Below are positions 15,246 through 22,406 of a DNA stretch of 37,485 nucleotides, in pieces. This stretch comes from a virus. Below the pieces are notes generated by a model. The model did not search any database and was not told the origin of the DNA. It saw nothing but the letters and a program-made list of their open reading frames with translations. The DNA lies in the IMG/VR virus record IMGVR_UViG_3300005513_000323, positions 1 through 37,485 of that record, one strand, 5' to 3'. A program made the translations under genes and the position numbers. Positions within the stretch are counted from its first letter, which is position 1, and every line of letters begins with the position of its first letter.

Positions 15246-16955
15246 ATGGCCTACGTCACCCCCGCCGACGTCGGAGTCTCCGACAACTGGCAGGACCACA
15301 TGAACCGATCCAGCGCCGAGCCCGGCACCGACTACGGCACCGCGTACGGCACGAACCTGCGCGCGCCGGAGTCGGGCGTGGTGATCGGCGTCGACCGCGA
15401 TCCCGGCGGCCCCGCCGGTCGGCGGCTCACGCTGCTGCTCGACGACGGCCGCGTGGTCGACTGGATCCACCTCTCCGAGATCTGGGTGAACGTCGGCGAC
15501 CGCTTCTCGCGCGGACAGACCGGTCTCGCGCTGTCCGGCGCGTCCCGCTACGGCGTGAACTGGCCCGACGACATGGGGCCTCACGTGCATGTAACGCTGC
15601 GCGCCGATCGAGGGCGGCCATTCGCCGACACCCTCAACTTCGAGGACTACGTGGGCGGCGGATCCGGCGGCTGGTCCGACCAGGATAAGCAGGACTTCCT
15701 CGACTCGCTCGGCTACGACACTGGCGCGCCCGGCTGGGGCGCGAAGTGCGAGGCCGCGACGAACGACCTGCAGAGCAAGACTGGCCTGAAGCCCGACGGC
15801 GACTTCGGCCCCGCAACGAACGGCGTCGCCCAGACGATCAAGGCGGGGCGTAACGACACGAGCCGCCCGACCCGGGAGATCCAGACCGCGCTGAAGGCGG
15901 CAAAGTTCGACCCCGGCGCGATCGACGACAGCTGGGGCAACAAGACCAGCTTCGCCGAGTACCGGTGGCAGCTCTCCGCCGGCCTCACCGCGGACGCGAT
16001 CCACGGCCCCGCCTCCGACGCGCGCATGTTCCCCGCCACGCCGACCCTGGCCGCGCACCAGCGCCAGGCGGACGGCGATGGCGTGAAGGGCCGCACCGAC
16101 GCGACCAAGTCCGCAGCGCAGATCGCGTTCCTGGACCCGAACGACGTCGGCGACTTCGACGGCTGGAAGCGCGGCGAGAAGGTCGACGGCGAGGATCGCT
16201 GGGTGCGCGGCGCGCACACCGGCGCGTGGTTCTGGCTCGGCGGCCTCTCCCCCCGCACGGTCGACGGACTCACCGAGGTGAAGGCTGGAACGACCCCGGT
16301 GACGCCGGTCCCCGCGACGCCGAAGTTCCCGCAGCCGACCGCGCCCACCTACCCCGGCGCGACACGTTGCGCGCACTCGCCGTCATCGGAGCCGCGCAAC
16401 GGCCAGAAGGTGAAGTGGTTCATCGTCCACCACCGCGGCGACAAGAACCTCCCGAGCGCCGCGCAGTGGTGGGACGCGGACATGCGCGATCGGGGCGACC
16501 AGGGCGTCTCGCCGACATGGGCTGTGAGCTCTGACGGCTCGGTGGCCGAGATGGTCCCACCTGACGACTTCCGCCCGTGGGCGTCCGGCAAGGCCGACTT
16601 CAACGCGGTCGCCGTCGAGACGCAGAACACGAGTGGTGCACCTGCATGGGGGATCTCGGATGCCTCGCACGAGGCGATCGCGCAGCTCGCTGCGTGGTCC
16701 GCAAAGCGCTACGGCTTCCCGATCGACCGAGACCACGTCTTCGGTGACCGGGAGATCACGGCGAAGACCGGGATCCAGACGCGATCGACCGAGTGCCCGG
16801 GCCCGTCGATGGACCTTGACCGGATCGTGAAGCGCGCGCAGGAGATCGCCACGCCGAAGCCCGATCCCGAGCCGACGACGGATCTCTCGGGGATTGCGAA
16901 GTTGCTGCAGCAGATCCTCGACCTGCTCAAGCGGATCTTCGGAGGTGGGAAGTGA
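15246..16955 (+). CDS. modular endolysin: M23-like peptidase plus Amidase_2
   Basis: 569 residues from ATG 15246, with GAAAGGA upstream. Residues 10-130 resemble an M23 endopeptidase, with EPGTDYGTAYGTNLRAPESG near residue 25 and the HxH metal motif at His113/His115. Residues about 155-310 are a linker/peptidoglycan-binding-like part (LKPDGDFGPATNG). Residues about 385-535 are an Amidase_2 (N-acetylmuramoyl-L-alanine amidase) domain: WFIVHHRGD with His395/396, DHVFGDREIT with His497, and ECPG with Cys517, the usual zinc ligands. A short amphipathic helix ends the protein. It should cut both stem-peptide and glycan-peptide bonds of the wall at lysis. In the M23-like part Glu25 sits where the first zinc His is usual. 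Confidence 0.88.
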   Translation: MAYVTPADVGVSDNWQDHMNRSSAEPGTDYGTAYGTNLRAPESGVVIGVDRDPGGPAGRRLTLLLDDGRVVDWIHLSEIWVNVGDRFSRGQTGLALSGASRYGVNWPDDMGPHVHVTLRADRGRPFADTLNFEDYVGGGSGGWSDQDKQDFLDSLGYDTGAPGWGAKCEAATNDLQSKTGLKPDGDFGPATNGVAQTIKAGRNDTSRPTREIQTALKAAKFDPGAIDDSWGNKTSFAEYRWQLSAGLTADAIHGPASDARMFPATPTLAAHQRQADGDGVKGRTDATKSAAQIAFLDPNDVGDFDGWKRGEKVDGEDRWVRGAHTGAWFWLGGLSPRTVDGLTEVKAGTTPVTPVPATPKFPQPTAPTYPGATRCAHSPSSEPRNGQKVKWFIVHHRGDKNLPSAAQWWDADMRDRGDQGVSPTWAVSSDGSVAEMVPPDDFRPWASGKADFNAVAVETQNTSGAPAWGISDASHEAIAQLAAWSAKRYGFPIDRDHVFGDREITAKTGIQTRSTECPGPSMDLDRIVKRAQEIATPKPDPEPTTDLSGIAKLLQQILDLLKRIFGGGK

Positions 16956-17119
16956 ACGAGACCGACTGGGCACGCTCGCGCCCGTCGAACATCCAGCACG
17001 CCGAGAAGCGTCCGCATCCCATGCGTCCTGTGGATGCTGTGTGGATCAGCATCGGCGTGATCCTCGTCGCAGGCGCGGTCGTCTTCGGCGCGATTCGGAT
17101 GCTCGGGTGGAGCGCATGA
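16952..17119 (+). CDS. 55-residue single-span membrane protein in the lysis cassette
   Basis: Starts at GTG 16952, overlapping the endolysin TGA, with GGAGGTGGGA immediately upstream. It ends at TGA 17117-17119 and overlaps the next ATG. The N-terminal 27 residues are polar and basic, and one hydrophobic segment follows (VWISIGVILVAGAVVFGAIR). The overlap pattern, strong ribosome site and membrane span make it a real gene. It may be a holin partner or antiholin. No family recognised. Confidence 0.75.
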   Translation: MNETDWARSRPSNIQHAEKRPHPMRPVDAVWISIGVILVAGAVVFGAIRMLGWSA

Positions 17120-17622
17120 CCCACACCGGCCCTGCCCGCACTGTCCGGCGCGGGCGGGGCTGGTGGTGGGTCGCGGCAGCAGCTCTCGGCGTGCTGATCG
17201 TGTGCGTCGGCATCATCGTCGCCGGCGCGATGAACGACGGCGACGGTTCTCCACTCGTCGAGAACCCGGGCGCCGTCCTGGTCGGATTCTTCGCACTCGT
17301 CAGCGGTCTCGGATCCGCGCTCATCGGCAAGCTCTCCGGCCCACTCTCTGACATCGGCGACGTGAAGGAGAACGTGCAGAACGACCACACGAAACCGGAC
17401 GGCACGCCCCTGAACCTCCGAGACGACCTCGACGAGAAGCACGACACCGTGCTCGAAGCATTCGCGCAGTTCCAGGCCGAGATGAAGAACGAGTTCGCGG
17501 CGGTACGCCTCGACATCGGCGGACTCCGGAAAGAGAACCGCGACGACCGCGACGACGCGAACGACCGCATCAGCGACCTCGCCACGCGCGTCCGACACAT
17601 CGAACAGAAAGGCACATCATGA
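17116..17622 (+). CDS. two-span membrane protein, DUF2746-like
   Basis: 168 residues from ATG 17116, overlapping the upstream stop (ATGA). The frame extends further left, but that stretch overlaps the endolysin and the 55-residue gene. Two membrane segments are seen: about 18-38 (WWVAAAALGVLIVCVGIIVA) and about 50-72 (GAVLVGFFALVSGLGSALIG). A charged coiled-coil tail follows, with GTPLNLRDDLDEKHD and then FAAVRLDIGGLRKENRDDRD. The layout and the NLRDDLDE motif resemble DUF2746-type proteins of actinophage lysis cassettes. It may help control holin action. Confidence 0.7.
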   Translation: MTHTGPARTVRRGRGWWWVAAAALGVLIVCVGIIVAGAMNDGDGSPLVENPGAVLVGFFALVSGLGSALIGKLSGPLSDIGDVKENVQNDHTKPDGTPLNLRDDLDEKHDTVLEAFAQFQAEMKNEFAAVRLDIGGLRKENRDDRDDANDRISDLATRVRHIEQKGTS

Positions 17623-18002
17623 ACCGCATCTGGTTCCCGTCGCAGCGCGCCATCCGGACCGCGCTGCAGGTCATCCTCGGGGCGATCGCCATCCTCGGCA
17701 TCGTCGTGAGCGTCGCTCCGCAGGTGCTCGACGCTGTGGCCGACGTGCTGCCGGGACCTGCGGTCGCGTGGCTCGCTGGCGCGATTGCCACGCTCGCGGG
17801 CGTGAGTGCCGCGATCTCCCGGGTCATGGCCATCCCCGCGATCGACGAGTGGCTCCGCAAGTTCGGCGCCGGTTCCGCGCCCGCCGGCGCGATCACCTAC
17901 ACGCCGCTCAACGGTGACGCGATCGGCCTCACCCGACGCCAGTACCGCGCGATGGCGGACGGCGCCGACACCGGCGAGAAGACGACCGTCGCCGACCGCT
18001 GA
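17619..18002 (+). CDS. putative holin
   Basis: 127 residues from ATG 17619, overlapping the previous stop (ATGA), with a GAAAGG site. Two hydrophobic helices occupy about 14-38 (ALQVILGAIAILGIVVSVAP) and 45-70 (GPAVAWLAGAIATLAGVSAA), followed by a basic/polar cytoplasmic tail. Two closely spaced helices, small size and the last place in the lysis cassette match class II-like holins, which permeabilise the membrane so the endolysin can reach the wall. The terminator follows within 20 bases. Confidence 0.75.
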   Translation: MNRIWFPSQRAIRTALQVILGAIAILGIVVSVAPQVLDAVADVLPGPAVAWLAGAIATLAGVSAAISRVMAIPAIDEWLRKFGAGSAPAGAITYTPLNGDAIGLTRRQYRAMADGADTGEKTTVADR

Positions 18003-18018
18003 CCAACACCGCAACCAC

Positions 18019-18055
18019 AGACCCCCGCCCCGGCTCACGCCGGCGGCGGGGGTCT
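18019..18055 (+). terminator. terminator at the end of the prophage late operon
   Basis: An 11-bp perfect stem, AGACCCCCGCC (18019-18029) with GGCGGGGGTCT (18045-18055), encloses a second short CCGG/CCGG pairing and is followed by TTCGTCGTT. It is a convincing Rho-independent terminator closing the rightward phage transcript. Confidence 0.88.
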
Positions 18056-18330
18056 TTCGTCGTTCGTGGGCACAGGTCGCAGGGGAGGCGGTATCTCATC
18101 TCGGCAACCGAGGCCCTTCCGGCCCTCTCCTCTGCGGAGGGTTTCTCGGCGTGGGCATCAGCCCGTCGCTGGGCGGTCTCCTCTTCGTCCCGATACGCGG
18201 ACGAATCACCTACCGATGGAGAAGCACATGATCGACATAATGAACCAACTCGACGCCGACCAGATCGACGTCCTGCTCAAGGTGGGCCGCTGGCTCGGCT
18301 GGGCCGCGCTCAAACTCGCCGCACGGACAG
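18056..18330. other. probable right end of the prophage (att region, position not resolved)
   Basis: Phage late genes end with the terminator at 18019-18055. From 18310 onward the genes look chromosomal. Between them lie a small non-coding stretch with a short hairpin (CCTC/GAGG around 18129-18140) and the start of a small rightward frame that runs into the 3' end of a leftward chromosomal gene. A phage crossover inside or next to the 3' end of that gene would explain this. I cannot see the other copy of the core sequence because the left prophage end is outside the window. Confidence 0.4.
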
Positions 18331-18545
18331 CAGCTGATAGCCCTCGGGGATCTTCGCCTCGAGCGCTACCATGTCGTCGGCTTCGATCTCGGTCACGCCG
18401 TCACGGCGCGCGATCGTGCCCTCGGCGGTCATCATCGTGTCCTTCTTCGACATCGACACGGGTGCGGACACCGTCTCCCAGCCGGCGGGTGACTGCTCGC
18501 GGATCAGGTCCTGGATCTCGTCGAGTTCCTCGGCCTGCACGGTGA
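18228..18545 (+). pseudogene. small phage-type frame, probably interrupted at the prophage end
   Basis: ATG 18228 has a good GGAG site. The first 35 or so codons look coding (MIDIMNQLDADQIDVLLKVG, then WLGWAALKLAAR). After about 18330 the frame turns into Ser/Arg/Pro-rich antisense of the leftward gene 18310-18585. I read this as a phage gene whose natural 3' end was exchanged at the attachment site. It could also be chance. Confidence 0.35.
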
Positions 18546-18585
18546 TGGTGCGCGTCTCGCGCGGGCGGATCATTCCAATGAGCAC
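18310..18585 (-). CDS. conserved small chromosomal protein, unknown
   Basis: 91 residues, from GTG 18585 (second start ATG 18573); neither start has a strong ribosome site. The start carries RPRETRTITVQAEELDEIQD. The C-terminal half has SKKDTMMTAEGTIARRDGVT and then EIEADDMVALEAKIPEGYQL. It is rich in Glu with no membrane segment. The codon pattern is coding on this strand, and the rightward frame opposite is not. Its 3' end is the candidate integration site of the prophage. No family recognised. Confidence 0.65.
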   Translation of the reverse strand: MLIGMIRPRETRTITVQAEELDEIQDLIREQSPAGWETVSAPVSMSKKDTMMTAEGTIARRDGVTEIEADDMVALEAKIPEGYQLLSVRRV

Positions 18586-18694
18586 CAGGACAGCCTAGGC
18601 CGCCGGGGCGATCACGGTCGGGTCGTCCTACCGCGTCTCGTCGGAGTCGCGCAAGCCCGTACCGCCTGCTGCCGAGGCGCCTTAGCGTTCACGG

Positions 18695-18733
18695 GTCAGG
18701 AGCCGGCAACCGAGGGTGCTTGCGGCTCCTGAC
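18695..18733 (+). promoter_or_regulatory. hairpin in the leader of the NRAMP-type transporter gene
   Basis: Arms at 18695-18705 (GTCAGGAGCCG) and 18723-18733 are perfect 11-bp complements, with three more pairs possible inside (CAA/TTG). A second short hairpin, GGCGG (18744-18748) with CCGCC (18754-18758), sits just before the AAGGAG ribosome site of ATG 18779. No T-run follows. It could be a metal-responsive leader, a protein operator or an attenuator. Confidence 0.55.
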
Positions 18734-18778
18734 GCCAAGTCGCGGCGGATCGACCGCCTTCCGTCGAAGGAGCAACGA

Positions 18779-20149
18779 ATGGCAGTCAGGACGCCGACCG
18801 CTGGGGACGAACCCATGCGGCCTCGAGAAGTCGCGAACGAGGACACCGAGTCGGACAAGAAGCGCAATCCTGTGATGCGGCTTCTCAGGGTGCTGGGGCC
18901 AGGCCTGGTCACAGGAGCCGCGGACGATGACCCCTCCGGGGTGGCGACGTATTCGCAGGCGGGCGCGACGTTCGGTAACGGGCTGCTGTGGACGGTTCCT
19001 TTGTCGTTGCCGCTGATGATGGCGGTGCAGGAGATCTGCGACAGGATGGCGTTGGCGACCGGTGACAGCCTCGGAAAGCTGATTCGGCGCAGGTTCCGTC
19101 GAGGTGTCGGCATCGCGATCGGTGTGCTGATCGTCGCACTCATCGCGGCGAACTGTCTGAACCTCGCTGCCGATCTCAACGCGATCGGGCAGGGCATGCA
19201 GCTCCTGCACGCGGGCCCTGCGTGGCTCTGGAGCATCATCGCGGGAATCGCGATCACGGTCACGGTCATGGTCGGCTCCTTCGACCTGATCGGGAAGATC
19301 TTCAAATGGCTCTGTCTGGTTCTGCTGGTCTACGTCGGCGTCTTGTTCGCCACCCACGTGAACTGGGGAAGCGTCGCGAGCGGCCTGGCGGGCTTGCAGT
19401 TCCGGCTGTCACCGGCATACCTCGGACTTGCCGTCGGCGTCCTCGGGACGACCGTCTCTCCGTACATGTTCTTCTGGCAGTCCGCGCAACGCGTCGAGGA
19501 ACTCCGAGAGGAGAAGCGCGGCGGCGATGACGCCCCCGCACTTGACGAGCGTCCCGCGCGGGAAGCGCATCGACGGCTCCGCAACGGGCGGATCGACGTG
19601 TTCACCGGGATGGCGTTCAGCGTGCTCATCATGTTCGCGATCATCGCGTCGTCCGCTGCGACACTGGGAGCCCACCACAAGACCGTCTCCAGCGCCGCGG
19701 AGGCGGCCAAGGCTCTCGAGCCGATCGCCGGCAACCTTGCCAGCGTCCTCTTCGCACTCGGCTTCATCGGATCGGGTATGCTCGCCGTTCCGGTCCTCGC
19801 CGCGGCGGGAGCCGCCGGACTCTCCGCCCTCATGAACAAGAACTGGGGTCTGGATAAGAGCCCTCGCAAGGCGCCCCTGTTCTACATCCTGCTCGGCGTC
19901 GGCATGATTGGCGGCACGATCCTCGCGGTCGTGTCGACCGATCCGATCGGGCTGCTCGTCCTCAGTGCGATCGTCAACGGAATCGCCGCGGGACCATTCC
20001 TCATCGTTCTCATGCTGATCTCCCGCGACAAGAACATCATGGGCGAGTACCGCAACGGGAAGCTCGCCGCCGGTCTCGGATGGTTCACCACCATCCTCAT
20101 GTGCATCGCGGGCGTCTACGGCATCTGGTACACGATCTGGGGCGGCTGA
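18779..20149 (+). CDS. NRAMP-superfamily cation transporter, DDPSG type
   Basis: 456 residues from ATG 18779 with AAGGAG upstream; a longer frame to 18716 lacks such a site. It has about eleven membrane segments. TM1 reads GLVTGAADDDPSGVATYSQA, where classical NRAMP has DPGN: Pro52 is kept but Asn is Gly54. TM6 reads GTTVSPYMFFW, with Ser227-Pro228-Tyr229 where classical MntH has Met-Pro-His. A charged cytoplasmic loop (about 240-270) is longer than in MntH. The superfamily imports divalent metals with protons. The missing Met and His suggest a different substrate, perhaps Mg2+ or none of the usual Mn2+/Fe2+ set. Confidence 0.85.
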   Translation: MAVRTPTAGDEPMRPREVANEDTESDKKRNPVMRLLRVLGPGLVTGAADDDPSGVATYSQAGATFGNGLLWTVPLSLPLMMAVQEICDRMALATGDSLGKLIRRRFRRGVGIAIGVLIVALIAANCLNLAADLNAIGQGMQLLHAGPAWLWSIIAGIAITVTVMVGSFDLIGKIFKWLCLVLLVYVGVLFATHVNWGSVASGLAGLQFRLSPAYLGLAVGVLGTTVSPYMFFWQSAQRVEELREEKRGGDDAPALDERPAREAHRRLRNGRIDVFTGMAFSVLIMFAIIASSAATLGAHHKTVSSAAEAAKALEPIAGNLASVLFALGFIGSGMLAVPVLAAAGAAGLSALMNKNWGLDKSPRKAPLFYILLGVGMIGGTILAVVSTDPIGLLVLSAIVNGIAAGPFLIVLMLISRDKNIMGEYRNGKLAAGLGWFTTILMCIAGVYGIWYTIWGG

Positions 20150-20154
20150 CCCTC

Positions 20155-20460
20155 TTATCCGAGGATGTGCTCCTCCGGGATCAGGATGCCACCGGACGTG
20201 TTCGCAGAGTTCGCGTACGCCTGGATGCGGGCGGGGTCCAACTGTGGCGGGTCGGGCTCGTCGAACTCGAAGCGGAGTTGGATCGACGGGTGCAACCAGA
20301 CCGTGGTCCGTCCCCGGGGTTGGCCGTCGTCGTGCCGCCAAGACAGGGTGAAGCTCTCTTTGCGACGGAGCTTCGTGGCGATCACGACCTTCAGGTGCGC
20401 GAGGGTGACATCGTCGATCTCGATCGGATGTTCCGAGCTCCCGTAGAACAGAAACGCCAT
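20155..20460 (-). CDS. DUF7882-like small protein of Microbacteriaceae
   Basis: 101 residues, from ATG 20460. The pattern FLFYGSSEHPIEIDDVTLAH, then LKVVIATKLRRKESFTLSW, then a TTVWLHPSIQLRFEF strand and an ANSANTSGGILIPEE end is a family common in Microbacteriaceae. As I remember it, members are often mislabelled ATP-dependent DNA ligase; no ligase motif (KxDG) is present here. The gene converges with the transporter, the two stops being only a few bases apart. Biological role unknown. Confidence 0.75.
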   Translation of the reverse strand: MAFLFYGSSEHPIEIDDVTLAHLKVVIATKLRRKESFTLSWRHDDGQPRGRTTVWLHPSIQLRFEFDEPDPPQLDPARIQAYANSANTSGGILIPEEHILG

Positions 20461-20508
20461 GCACCGGACGCTATCCGACCGCGAGTGCCCTCCGCCAGGA
20501 CTCGCCGG

Positions 20509-21072
20509 TCAGGGGCTTGGTGCGGTGCTCATCGTGCACTTCGGGTTGGCACCGAGAGCTCCGGCCGAGGCTGTCGCCACGAGCCAGCTCGAGGTCCATC
20601 CACCGGGACCAACGAAACGGATCCCGAAGCTCATCGAGTTACCGAGGAGACCCGACAGCAGGCCGCCGTTCATCACGGTCGTGTACGCCGTGGTCGTACC
20701 GGTTGTGGTCACATTGCTCAGGAGCGGGCCGGTGATGGGCGTCAGCAAGCCCTGGTTCGTGCTGCCGTACTGCGCGTTGCTTGAGCTGTATCCGGTCACC
20801 CCCGCCGGTACGCGCCACGAGATCGTCAGGACGGGGTTCGCGCCGAGCAGTCCGGGATCGAGCACGCACCCCGGCGTCTGCGAACTGACCGGGGCAGGAA
20901 CCGTGAGCGCGGTCAGCGTGCCGCTCGCTGCGAACTCACCGTCAGTGAACGACGCGTCCGTCGTCTCTTCGTGCGGCCACATCAGCAGCGTCAGGAACGA
21001 CGCGGTGGTGACGGCCGCGAGCACAGCAAGGACTCTGCGACGGCTGCGTGAGCAGGACGCCTCGGTATCCAT
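20509..21072 (-). CDS. exported protein with SipW-type signal sequence
   Basis: 187 residues from ATG 21072, which has GAGGAA upstream; a longer frame to 21141 has no ribosome site. An N-terminal Arg cluster and hydrophobic segment (RRRVLAVLAAVTTASFLTLL) are followed by ASFTDGEFAASGTLTAL. This is the Ala-Phe-Thr-Asp type of junction seen in actinobacterial SipW-like signal proteins. The mature part is Gly/Ser/Thr-rich and beta-like, with two Cys (CVLDPG near the start, PKCTM near the end) that could form a disulphide. Probably a surface or secreted structural protein. Function unknown. Confidence 0.7.
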   Translation of the reverse strand: MDTEASCSRSRRRVLAVLAAVTTASFLTLLMWPHEETTDASFTDGEFAASGTLTALTVPAPVSSQTPGCVLDPGLLGANPVLTISWRVPAGVTGYSSSNAQYGSTNQGLLTPITGPLLSNVTTTGTTTAYTTVMNGGLLSGLLGNSMSFGIRFVGPGGWTSSWLVATASAGALGANPKCTMSTAPSP

Positions 21073-21204
21073 GATGTTCCTCGCGATCAGGGCCCTTGGC
21101 CCCATCCTGGAACGCAGAATACTGGTATGCAAGACCTCCACACGACGACGGACGACGGCGGACGGGTTTCCCCTCTCCGCTGAAGGCCCCCGCTGGGCGC
21201 GCCG

Positions 21205-21663
21205 TCAGCTGCCTAATGCGAGATGGAGAATCGGGTAGGGGCGGCCGTCGCCGTCGAGTTCACTTCGCCCCGTCTGCACGAAACCGCGGCTTAGATAGAA
21301 GCCGTGCGCGCCGGAGTTCTGTTCGTTGACGTCCACACGGGTGACCGCGAAGTGCTCGATCACGTGCTGGAGGAGAAGCGTGCCCACACCCGTGCCCCGC
21401 GCCTCGTCGGCGACGAACAGCATCTCCAGGGCCCCTTCCGCCACCCCGGCGAAGCCGACCGCACGGCCTTCGCGCTCGGCGACCACGAGCCTCACGGCGG
21501 GGAAGTAGACGGAGGCGAGGTTGCTCTCGATACGAGCGAAGTCCTCTTCCGCGAGGAAGCCGTGCGTTGCACGAACGGCACTGCGCCAGATCTCCACCAG
21601 CCGGGGGTACTCCGCGGCACCGCGCGCGGGACGGACGACGGCTGAAGTCGGATCGATGGACAC
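21205..21663 (-). CDS. GNAT-family N-acetyltransferase
   Basis: 152 residues from GTG 21663 with AGGA eight bases upstream. It has the GNAT layout: an N-terminal strand-helix (AAEYPRLVEIWRSAVRATHG), a central VGFAGVAEGALEMLFVAD strand pair, the acetyl-CoA loop ARGTGVGTLLLQHVIEHF, and late VDVNEQNSGAHGFYLSRGF. It fits the YjaB/small-molecule acetyltransferase type. It is the last gene of the leftward group headed by the SOS box at 23049, about 40 bp after the SRAP gene. It could be co-transcribed or have its own promoter. Substrate unknown. Confidence 0.85.
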   Translation of the reverse strand: MSIDPTSAVVRPARGAAEYPRLVEIWRSAVRATHGFLAEEDFARIESNLASVYFPAVRLVVAEREGRAVGFAGVAEGALEMLFVADEARGTGVGTLLLQHVIEHFAVTRVDVNEQNSGAHGFYLSRGFVQTGRSELDGDGRPYPILHLALGS

Positions 21664-21703
21664 CCAGCGATCCTGCCATTGGTCACTCAGGATGGCGAAA
21701 CCG

Positions 21704-22396
21704 TCAGATGGCCGGCTCGATGACGGTCGGGTCGTCGCGGTCGACGGTGCGGGTGTTGTTGACCTTCCGGTCGACGACGTACTGCTCGATCGTGGAGGCG
21801 ATCGCTGTGGAGGATCCGTCGAGGAGGGCGAGCATGTTCTCCCGGCCGGGACGGTCGAGCTTGACCGGTTCGAGCCAGGCGTCCGTGGCGTCGGGGGTGA
21901 GGAACGCGGGCATGCGGTCGTGTACCTCGCCTCCGGCGTCGCGCGCTTCGCGGGTGACGACGACGAAGCAACGGGTCTGCTCGCCGCGCACGTCCATCGA
22001 CCAGGTGAGGCCAGCGGCGGCCAGCAGCCCGTCGCCGTGGAGGTAGTGCGGGATCTTCGCGCCCTTCTCGCCGGTCCATTCGAAGTAGCCGCGCATCGGG
22101 ACGACGCAGCGCGCCGCGGTGAACGCGGGCGCCCAGAACCCGGCCGCGAGCTTCTCGACACGGGCGTTGATGAGCGGAGCACCGGGGCGCATGTTCTTCG
22201 GCTTCTCCCAGTCCCACCGCACGAGCTCGAGGAACCGGCCCTCGCCGCGGTCGCGGATGATCGGCGCCGGGTCGGTGGGAGCGATCGAGTACGAGCCGTG
22301 CCATTCCTTCCACCAGTCCTGGGGGTCGCCGCCGCCGGCGACGAACTCTTGGATCAGCTCGTCGGTCTTGGCGTCCATCGCGAATCGTCCGCACAT
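21704..22396 (-). CDS. SRAP/HMCES-family DNA-damage protein (YedK-like)
   Basis: 230 residues. I choose ATG 22396 because it places Cys2 next to the initiator Met (MCGRF), as the family needs after Met removal. Conserved parts: CGRFAMD, YSIAPTDPAP, LINARVEK, a GYFEWT motif with the catalytic Glu, and VHDRMPAFL with the catalytic His. The family forms a thiazolidine crosslink between Cys2 and abasic sites in single-stranded DNA, shielding them during replication. It is third in the leftward operon behind a LexA-type box, consistent with damage induction. Confidence 0.92.
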   Translation of the reverse strand: MCGRFAMDAKTDELIQEFVAGGGDPQDWWKEWHGSYSIAPTDPAPIIRDRGEGRFLELVRWDWEKPKNMRPGAPLINARVEKLAAGFWAPAFTAARCVVPMRGYFEWTGEKGAKIPHYLHGDGLLAAAGLTWSMDVRGEQTRCFVVVTREARDAGGEVHDRMPAFLTPDATDAWLEPVKLDRPGRENMLALLDGSSTAIASTIEQYVVDRKVNNTRTVDRDDPTVIEPAI

Positions 22397-22406
22397 GGCC
22401 GCCACC

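Noticed and set aside
15156-16376. Leftward 406-residue frame over the endolysin
   Set aside because: Antisense of the M23/amidase gene; Arg/Gly-rich with no domain.
18061-18310. Possible tRNA at the prophage end
   Set aside because: No cloverleaf, anticodon stem or T-loop pattern could be made from this GC-rich stretch.
19409-20464. Leftward 351-residue frame opposite the NRAMP-type gene
   Set aside because: Mirror of the membrane protein, His/Arg/Glu-rich; no ribosome site.
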